Assembly (NCBI GenBank): GCA_016647705.1
Contig: CM028326.1
Span: 23,575,901 to 23,639,900 of the forward strand
Length of the DNA stretch: 64,000 nucleotides
Reading direction: 5' to 3'
DNA from: Eucommia ulmoides
Taxonomy: Eukaryota; Streptophyta; Magnoliopsida; Garryales; Eucommiaceae
Part shown: positions 57,822 to 64,000 of the stretch, piece after piece
Layout: each line of letters opens with the position of its first letter
Position numbering within the stretch: position 1 is the stretch's first letter
Translations under genes and position numbers: made by a program
Notes under the pieces: generated by a model
Told to the model about the DNA's origin: nothing
The model's database searches: none
Seen by the model: the letters and a program-made list of their open reading frames with translations, nothing else

Positions 57822-59905
57822 ACCACGTGCTTCTTGGGAGGCAAGCCAAGGTCAAATAAATTAAATCTGTCATAGCCGAATTCATTAATAGACGAGATTC
57901 TCTCCCTTCCCAGGTACGTGTTCTAAACCCCCTTCGTCAGCATGCTTTAATTTCCTATATATTGAGATTGATGATTGAGCCGCTGAGAACATTGTCCGTT
58001 TTAAGTTCGGAAGTGATGTGTAGTATATTATGTTAAATGTGTTATTGTTTTCCTGTGTGCATGTTTGTTTAGGTTAGAATGTGTTTTTGTTTTTTGTTGT
58101 TGTGTGCATGCTAAGTTTTGCGTTCATCTGAGTCGTTACCCGATGATATGATTACCCCTAGTTGTTTTTGAGGTCAAGGGCAATACCCATGCATGTGTGA
58201 TTCTGTGTGCTTGACAATGCGTTTTGGTAAAAATTAATGTAGATCTTAATTTGCACGAGCATATAGATTCAATGTATTTCTATTCAACTGATTTGAGGAC
58301 GATTATCGATTAGCCAAACTCATGACAAATTAAGGATTATTGAACCTGATTGAGGAGAAGCTTGAGACGAAATCCTAGGCGAGGTAGTTCAGGAGACGAT
58401 ATTTAGGCATTCATTTTTCGCTTGAGCCTTTGAAGCCTACCATATTACATGTATATCCCTCATTACTCTGTCAAAGCCTTAATGCCAAGTCAATTCTGAA
58501 AACATAAAAAAATACCATGGCCAGTTGATCTTTTTTCAAACCTATATCCCTGAATTAAAGGCACATTTGAGTAAATCAAGTTAGCAGTTGCAAATACTTC
58601 TTGATGTGAGCAGTTGGGTTTAGGGCGAACTTCATATTTGTTTGGTATTTGAGTACTCACTTGTCGTTTTTCCTTTCATTTTAAACCACACCCGTGAAAT
58701 CATACTAATTGAATAAGTTTGGGGGTGTGGTTAGTTTGAAGAAAAAAAAAAAAACATATGTAAATATTATTAAATTTCGTTTCTTTTTGACAAATGAGTA
58801 CGTCGGTCTTAAATGTTAGTTTGGAATTGTTTTCCAAATTATCTGTGGGGTTTCAAAAGTGAATGTACCAAGCGTTGAGCCTTGGGCAACGTTAAGTTAA
58901 CAACGTTAACCCAGTTTCTATTCCAAATTAACCTTGGTCAAATAATCCATAACCGAACCAAGTCCTTCTGATCTCTTTGAACTTCCAAGCCTACATTAGT
59001 GGAGAGTAGACCCCAATCAGGCATATGGAAATCCTAGTCCTATACAGTCTAAATCATGAATTTTGTTGGTGGATAATCCAATCCGGTCGTTGTATAGTTA
59101 TATTATTAAGTCTCGTACTATCACATTTACAGGATCTAGAATGGCGTTCACCATTATTGAATGTCGAAATTCTAGAACAACACATTATGTGTTTTACCGC
59201 CTGAACTCGATATGACTGACCGTTGTTGAGGGAAAAATAACTAGGCCATTAGAAGAATTTAAAACTCGAATGTCGTTATATTTAGATTGTTTTAGGTTGT
59301 TTGTTATTTCATTTAGTTGTATTTTTCATTTTCGTGTGTGTGTTTTACTCGAGAACTAGCAAAATTTCAATAGTCAATGCTATAAATACAATCGCTTTAA
59401 ATATTTTTTCAAGAAAAACAATCACATGTTTGGATGTGAACAAAATGTCTGAAGATGATGGAGCCAATCATCAAATTACAAATAAGTATCCTAATAAGTA
59501 CTTGAATTCCTTAGATCCTCTAGAATTACATCCGTTCAAGTTAGATTTGAAAATTGAATGTCTAATTATGTTATTGAAAAATATCGCACCAAATGATGGA
59601 TTTTGACACGATTAATGGTTGTCAAGTGTTCTTCACGTGTGATCGAAGCTCGAATTTTGATAGGGGATAAAGTAGAAAATTTGACATTCATTCCAAGAAT
59701 ATCATTGACGCCATCGTCTTCTGAATTTATTTTTTCAAATTACAAGACGTCAGTTTTCAATTTGTTTGGCATATGCTATGACGTTAAATAAATTATAAGG
59801 GCAATCAGTGAAATTTATTAAAGTTGATTTAACTATACCGATTTTCTATTATGACCAACTATACGTGGTCATATCATGATGTGCATTATTTGATCGATTA
59901 CATGT

Positions 59906-61422
59906 GCTTCTCTCCGAATATGGATCTCTATTCATGATAAAAATTATTTATCTGGAAGTATTATTGTAATTGTAATTATCTCAACTTATTGTATTTACAT
60001 TTTTACTGAAAAACCTCAAATTATTGTAGTTTAGTTGTCAATTTTTTGTTGGATGTTTGGGACGTTCTTTTAATTTGTGCCTTTAGGCACAGGTAATACC
60101 TATTTATTAAGACGATAGGAATGTTCTTGGTATTTGTCAAAAAGACATAAGATGTTTATGAGTTTAACCTTTTTTTTAAAACTCCAAATTTTAAGTCTAA
60201 AATTAAGTATTACATGGAGTACCTTGTGTGAAGAGCCTATTGACAAAGTATTTTTAGGAGTCCCATTAACTAAATTATAATATTAATCCGTTAACTGAAA
60301 GCTTAATTGAACAATTCTATTAACAAAACTTCATGGGTTTGGACTTAACCTAAAAACTAAACCTAAAGAGTCTAAATCCTCTATTTAATTATTATTTTTT
60401 CCCCTTGATTTCTGTTGGGCTAATAGGACCCCTCAAATTATGGGGTGGCCCAATGTAAAGTATTAGATATCGAGAAAATTAAGTATAGTAAAAATTTATA
60501 TAATTTAATTGGATTATTTTATTTTATTATAACTTATAATTCGTGGAAATAAATGTTGAATAAATTGAGTGGGGAGTTGGAGCTAAATTTCCATCATATT
60601 CTAAATTAAAAAATTTATAAGTGAAAATTAATAAAAGGTTTGTTTACATTTTGCTTTATCTTTAATATTTTGATTTTTTTTAAACTATATTTTAGCGTTG
60701 AAATATAAGTTTGTTTATTTTTTGATTTTATGGGTATTTCATATTTTTATTTTTAAATATAATTATGTTAATATGGTCCATGCTCTCTAATTTTAATTTT
60801 TGTTGATTTATGTTGTATTAAATATGTCTTTTTTAAATATAGATTTTTTAATATAATCCACCAGAGCTTTGGACTGTATTTTATATTTTAAATTTTTATT
60901 TTTTTTATCCATCATAAATTTGGTTTATTTTAAATTTAGAATTTTTTTTATTTTAAATTTTATGAAAAAAATTAATACATGTTCTGAGTTAAGTTCATAA
61001 TATATCGTAATTCTAAATGTAGATTCAAATACAGGTTTGGAATAGGTCCAAGTCAATATAAGAGGTTCAAATAGAGATTTAGAAAGGTTAGAAAAATACA
61101 AATCAACCAGGAGGTTTGAAAAAGAGTGTGGTCCGCCTTGCAATAATGTAAAGTATAGATTTGAATTTTTAGAAATATGGACTTTTTAGTATAATTCACG
61201 AGAGATTTGGCCTATTTCTTTTAATTTTGATAAAAAAATTATATACAAACACAAAGTTAGATTTGGAATATATAGGAATTTGAATGTAGGTTTAGAGTTA
61301 CTTTCGAAATAGGTTCAAACTAATATAAGAGGTTCAGATAAAAGTTATAAAATATCAGAATAAGTACGAAACAATCAAGGAGATTCGAGAAAAACTTCGA
61401 ACCCCTTGAAATAATACATAGT
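59906..61422. other. AT-rich intergenic DNA after the Helitron remnant
   Basis: A small hairpin GTGCCTTTAGGCAC (60077-60090) followed 10 bases on by CTAT could be a decayed Helitron 3' end. Two related units of about 135 bp (about 61010-61145 and 61270-61410; shared AATAGGTTC/GGTCCAA, AATATAAGAGGTTC, GAAA.(A/T)ATCA) form a spaced duplication. No gene is supported. Confidence 0.5.
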
Positions 61423-62744
61423 TGATGTGGGGAAAATATGTCGACCACCGAGCTTTAATCAGCGAGCCCCACGTGGCAGGTTAATTCTCTTTAAAATCCA
61501 CCTTACTTGTGAATAACATCGTGGGGCCCATCTATGGGGTTTTTGCAGATCTCCGACTAGCGGACAGAGGAGGACCAAGTAGACTCATTGATCTCTTTAC
61601 TGAGCTCCGACCCCATGGCGCCGAACTTATATAAACCTCTCTTAGCGATTGTCCATTCTCTCTACAAGCTTACATTTGGCTTAGCTCTGAGCACAGGGTA
61701 GTCCATAACTTAGTCGAGCTCCGAGCTCAGGCTGGCATACTCATGTGGCCTTCCATGACCTGGCCGAGCTCCGACCTCAAGGTAGGATTTTCGTAGGGCC
61801 TTCCATGACCTAGCCAAGCTCCGATCTCCAAGCTTAGGATGGTCCATGACTTGGTCGAGCTCCAACCTCATGACTTGGCCGAAGAGCTCCAATTTAATGA
61901 TCTTGTCCAAGCTATCATCCATCTCCTCGGAAGTCTACGATTGACCGAACTCTAAGTTTTAAGCTCCTTGTGCTCGAAGCCCCTTAATGTAAAGACCCTT
62001 CCAATTTGAACAAACTTGTCAATACTAAGTCAGCCAAATCAACCGAGCTCGAGCTCTTGAGCTACTTGTGCTTGGTCATCATCAACAAGAGTGCCTATTG
62101 GAGTTCAATCGCGCTCCGAGCTCCCAAGCTACTAGTGCTCAGTCATCTTGGCACCACACCTCCTGTGATCTTACCAAGCTTAGGGCAATGATCTCTGCCC
62201 CGTGGTCTTCGACCAAAAACCTCCTACTCCATCATGGAAGGCTTCATCATTCCTATAGGCTGGGCTAAATCTCCTAAACTACTTGATCAAACCCATAGGC
62301 TCTTATGGATGGGTCGAAAGACAAGGCTTAAAGGTCTAATTACCTCACACGCCCGCTCATTGATCACGCACTGAGTTAGCTCAATCAACCGCACTCAAAG
62401 CCCTAATCTTACGACGCTAATTGTGTTCCTCATCTATAAATACCCAGGCATTCAATGCCTCAAGTAATGCTCAACTACTAACTCAAGCATACTATAGCCT
62501 TTCTTCCTCTAATCTCTTACTCTCATGCCGGAGGAACTTCACCGGACACAATCCTTATGGGTCTTTGTGTAGGTACAAGCTTGGAACCTCAGCTTGGACT
62601 TAAAAGGATTGAATGTTGAGCACAAAGTGCTCAAAGAACTTCGAGCTCCAAACTTCGAACTCAAGATATTTATCTCGGCAAGAAATTTACACGTGGAATC
62701 TAATTAAACCAGCTCGAAGTGTTAATCATTTTTAGACACCAATA
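61423..62744 (+). mobile_element. Solo LTR, Tat-like Ty3/gypsy (plus)
   Basis: Begins TGATGTGGGGAAAA and ends TTTTTAGACACCAATA. Flanks ATAGT (61418-61422) and AGAGT (62745-62749) differ at one base. It is a G/C-richer island. It contains a drifted tandem block of about 60 bp with CATGACTTGG(C/T)CGAGCTCC (61700-61890), and a TATAAATA box at about 62435 followed by a pyrimidine-rich start region, as in an LTR promoter. The end text TTTTAGACACC resembles that of the LTR at 12788. No internal region. Confidence 0.72.
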
Positions 62745-63438
62745 AGAGTATATTTTTTATTATAAGCATTGAAAATATTTAAATTACCAAGCTAATTAAA
62801 GGAATTGAGGTAGTGTTTGAGGGATTTGGTGTTGGCCCTAGTGGAAATGCCAACACCCTCCCACACTCGTGACTGGGGATCGATTTCCCTCCCACTCAAA
62901 TGTGGGTGTGGGATTCCAATCCCATCCTATTGAGGGTGCCTGTGTCAGGGTGCGTGAATACAAAGGCGTTTATTCCAAAAAAAGTGGCGTTTGATTATTA
63001 TTTTTGTTTTTTTATTTCTACTTCTAATAAATTGGGATAAAAATTTTGTTCTCCTGGAGTATTCCTGAAATAGAAATATATTTGGTAACAACCATTATCT
63101 TGATTTTTTTTTTTTAGTTATGAAAACAGAAACAAGAAACACGTTTGGTTACAACATTTATTCTTTTTTTTTCTTTAAATGTATGGTGGTCGGCGTGGTA
63201 GTGATAGTGGGAATAGTTTTGTAGAAGTAAATAAGAATTAATGTTTTTTGTTTCCCAAATTTTTTATTTTAGAAATTACTCTAAAAATTTTAAGAACAAA
63301 AATATATTTATTAACGTGTTTCTTAATATTAATCTCAAAAATTTAAGAGAAAAATAGACAACTTTCTACTAAAAATAATTAAGGCCGTTTGGTAACCGAT
63401 AAAATTTAGACATCGAATTGGTCTTTAATTGAAACGAA
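62745..63438. other. Intergenic DNA upstream of host gene
   Basis: Includes a patch with GGGGATCGATTTCC and CCCACTC near 62876-62900 that may be an old SINE-like repeat. A MITE-like AT-rich stretch (62990-63400) has GGCGTTTG at the left and GGCCGTTTGG at the right, resembling 13720-14420. No gene is supported. Confidence 0.45.
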
Positions 63439-63738
63439 ACGGGCCCTAAACGAATCCAGCGGAAACCTCTTCTGGTATATCCATGATACATGTATTTGGG
63501 CTTCGCGCCCATGAATTGCTAATCCGGCTTTGTCGGGCCGAGGGTGCTGCCTAGCCGTGCCAGAATCCGTTAGCCAGCCCTCGTTACCGCGCCCTGTAAC
63601 GACATAACGTACACGAAATCATCCACAAACAACACCTGTCATCCCTTTCGAGTGAATCAAATCTCCCTTATTTCTCTCTCACACACACATGCCTGACGTG
63701 AATTGCTGCGGTACTCGAAGCAGTCAAGCGATTGGGAA
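63439..63738 (+). promoter_or_regulatory. Promoter and 5' leader of the right-edge gene
   Basis: A clear rise in G and C follows 63430. GGGCCCTAAA (63441-63450) combines a GGGCC-type site with a telo-box-like CCCTAAA, a pair often seen at plant housekeeping and organelle-protein genes. GGGCC also occurs near 63536. A TC/CA-rich pyrimidine patch (63661-63688) precedes the start region. No clear TATA box is visible, in keeping with a pyrimidine-patch promoter (inference). An upstream ATG at 63689 lies in the leader. Confidence 0.55.
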
Positions 63739-63853
63739 ATGGCGCTCCGCTTCCACTTCCATCCTCCGCTTCGTCGCCAATTCGTTCCTCCAATTGTTAG
63801 CAGCAACAAATCCAATGGCATCCCCAGGTTTTCGGTTCAGAATCGTGCATTAG
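63689..63853 (+). other. Upstream ORF overlapping exon 1 (54 codons)
   Basis: ATG at 63689 opens a 54-codon frame, +1 relative to the main frame, ending at TAG 63851-63853. It begins before and ends after the main ATG (63739). If transcription starts upstream of 63689, ribosomes would meet this ATG first, so it could dampen translation of the main frame. Otherwise it is a chance frame. Confidence 0.4.
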
Positions 63854-63873
63854 ACCCGTCGTATTCGAGAAAG
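63739..63873 (+). CDS. Host gene, exon 1 (presequence), continues beyond window
   Basis: The ATG context AAATGGCG fits plant start sites. The 45 codons begin MALRFHFHPPLRRQFVPP and continue with Ser, Asn and Arg but no acidic residue until Asp40. This is the composition of a chloroplast or mitochondrial targeting peptide. The exon ends AAG|GTACTC at a good splice donor in phase 0. The downstream sequence becomes T-rich, as in an intron. Codons use C and G at third positions far more than any ORF in the repeats. The mature protein lies outside the window, so its function is unknown. It is the only well-supported host gene start in the window. Confidence 0.75.
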
Positions 63874-64000
63874 GTACTCTTTTCACTGCTCTGTCATGAC
63901 TCGTCACATACATTTTCCTGTAGCGCTCATGAATACGTTCGTTTTAGAATGGAATTAGGTATTACTCAGAGTTAATTTGGTAAATTGATTACTTGAGTTC

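Larger units (their letters stand above)
55839..59369 (+). mobile_element. Athila-like element 2 lacking its 3' LTR, TSD ATAGT
   Basis: The left end TGATAAGTGTGATC follows ATAGT (55834-55838). The right end ...CTAGCAAAATTTCA is followed by the same ATAGT (59370-59374). The helicase frame reads through once the element is removed, confirming the insertion. The element has a 5' LTR, tRNA-Asp primer site, a short gag remnant and the 3' non-coding region colinear with element 1. It stops where the polypurine tract and 3' LTR should begin, leaving only about the last two LTR bases (CA). Total 3531 bp. Confidence 0.88.
54085..59905 (+). pseudogene. Helitron helicase (RepHel C-terminal part), split by an insertion
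   Basis: Order of parts: DEIK.YLDTRYI and FSFPSHDENLTVVRLALHFP (54090-54220); YGERFCLCLLLTLVKGPQLF (54430-54500); [13 protein letters not shown], then [17 protein letters not shown] (54955-55080), the Walker A motif with Asp-Asp in place of Gly-Gly; [21 protein letters not shown]-equivalent text near 55270; PFGGIT and LRGDF.QILPV near 55350-55420; KHSILSTRNDIV (55795-55840). After the inserted element the frame resumes at 59375 with [39 protein letters not shown] and a degraded C-terminus ([26 protein letters not shown]) to about 59905. The helicase unwinds DNA during rolling-circle transposition. The Rep endonuclease part is absent, and many stops are present. Confidence 0.85.

Noticed and set aside
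62006-62603. Ser/Leu-rich ORFs in a G/C-richer segment
   Set aside because: They lie inside the Tat-like solo LTR at 61423-62744, overlap in different frames and have no domain.

Overview
This window is nuclear DNA from a flowering plant. The evidence is strong AT-richness, long AT, GA, CA and TAA microsatellites, plant-type LTR retrotransposons (Ty1/copia, Athila-like, Tat-like and Tekay-like Ty3/gypsy), MULE, hAT and Helitron remnants, a plastid trnP fragment, and one intron-containing gene start. The species cannot be told from the sequence. Almost everything is transposon-derived. The only probable host gene is at the right edge: a first exon at 63739-63873 encoding a plastid or mitochondrial presequence-like N-terminus, running off the window. 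All homology calls are by eye from motifs; no search or alignment program was run.

Layout, left to right. 1-7.9 kb: an inverted-repeat element (9-1012), a Tat-type solo LTR on the minus strand (2437-3151), intergenic AT-rich DNA, and a decayed MULE transposase (5724-7511). 7.96-13.6 kb: a solo LTR of an Athila-like family (7958-9344), a small MITE-like piece, and a truncated Tat-type gypsy element on the minus strand (LTR 12788-13592, then gag, protease and the first residues of RT). 15.9-20.6 kb: a complete hAT transposon (15944-20624) with 13-bp terminal inverted repeats, a perfect 8-bp target duplication, and a four-exon transposase gene on the minus strand broken only by two stop codons. 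20.6-23.7 kb: short tandem repeats and a plastid trnP-UGG fragment.

23.75-53.65 kb is a nest of insertions that can be unpicked by target-site duplications. A roughly 1.1-kb Mutator-like inverted-repeat element (outer ends 23752 and 53647) received a Tekay-like LTR element (24143-34742) and a Ty1/copia element (35052-53260). The Tekay-like element itself received two solo LTRs and a non-autonomous hAT. The 3' LTR of the copia element was split by an Athila-like element (41215-52867). That element was hit by two solo LTRs of its own family and one Tekay-family LTR, and one of these solo LTRs (43510-46808) carries a further solo LTR (44402-46299).

54-60 kb: a Helitron helicase pseudogene split by a second Athila-like element (55839-59369), which has a perfect 5-bp duplication but has lost its 3' LTR. 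61.4-62.7 kb: another Tat-like solo LTR. 63.4-64 kb: promoter, leader and exon 1 of the host gene.

No gene set here works as a pathway. Each mobile element has its own replication logic: primer site, polypurine tract and LTRs for the retroelements; inverted repeats plus transposase for hAT. All protein-coding parts are disabled. The most notable points are the near-intact hAT with its long low-complexity C-terminal tail, an array of short GC-rich palindromes repeated in every LTR of the Athila-like family, the depth of the nest, and the single-LTR Athila-like insertion.
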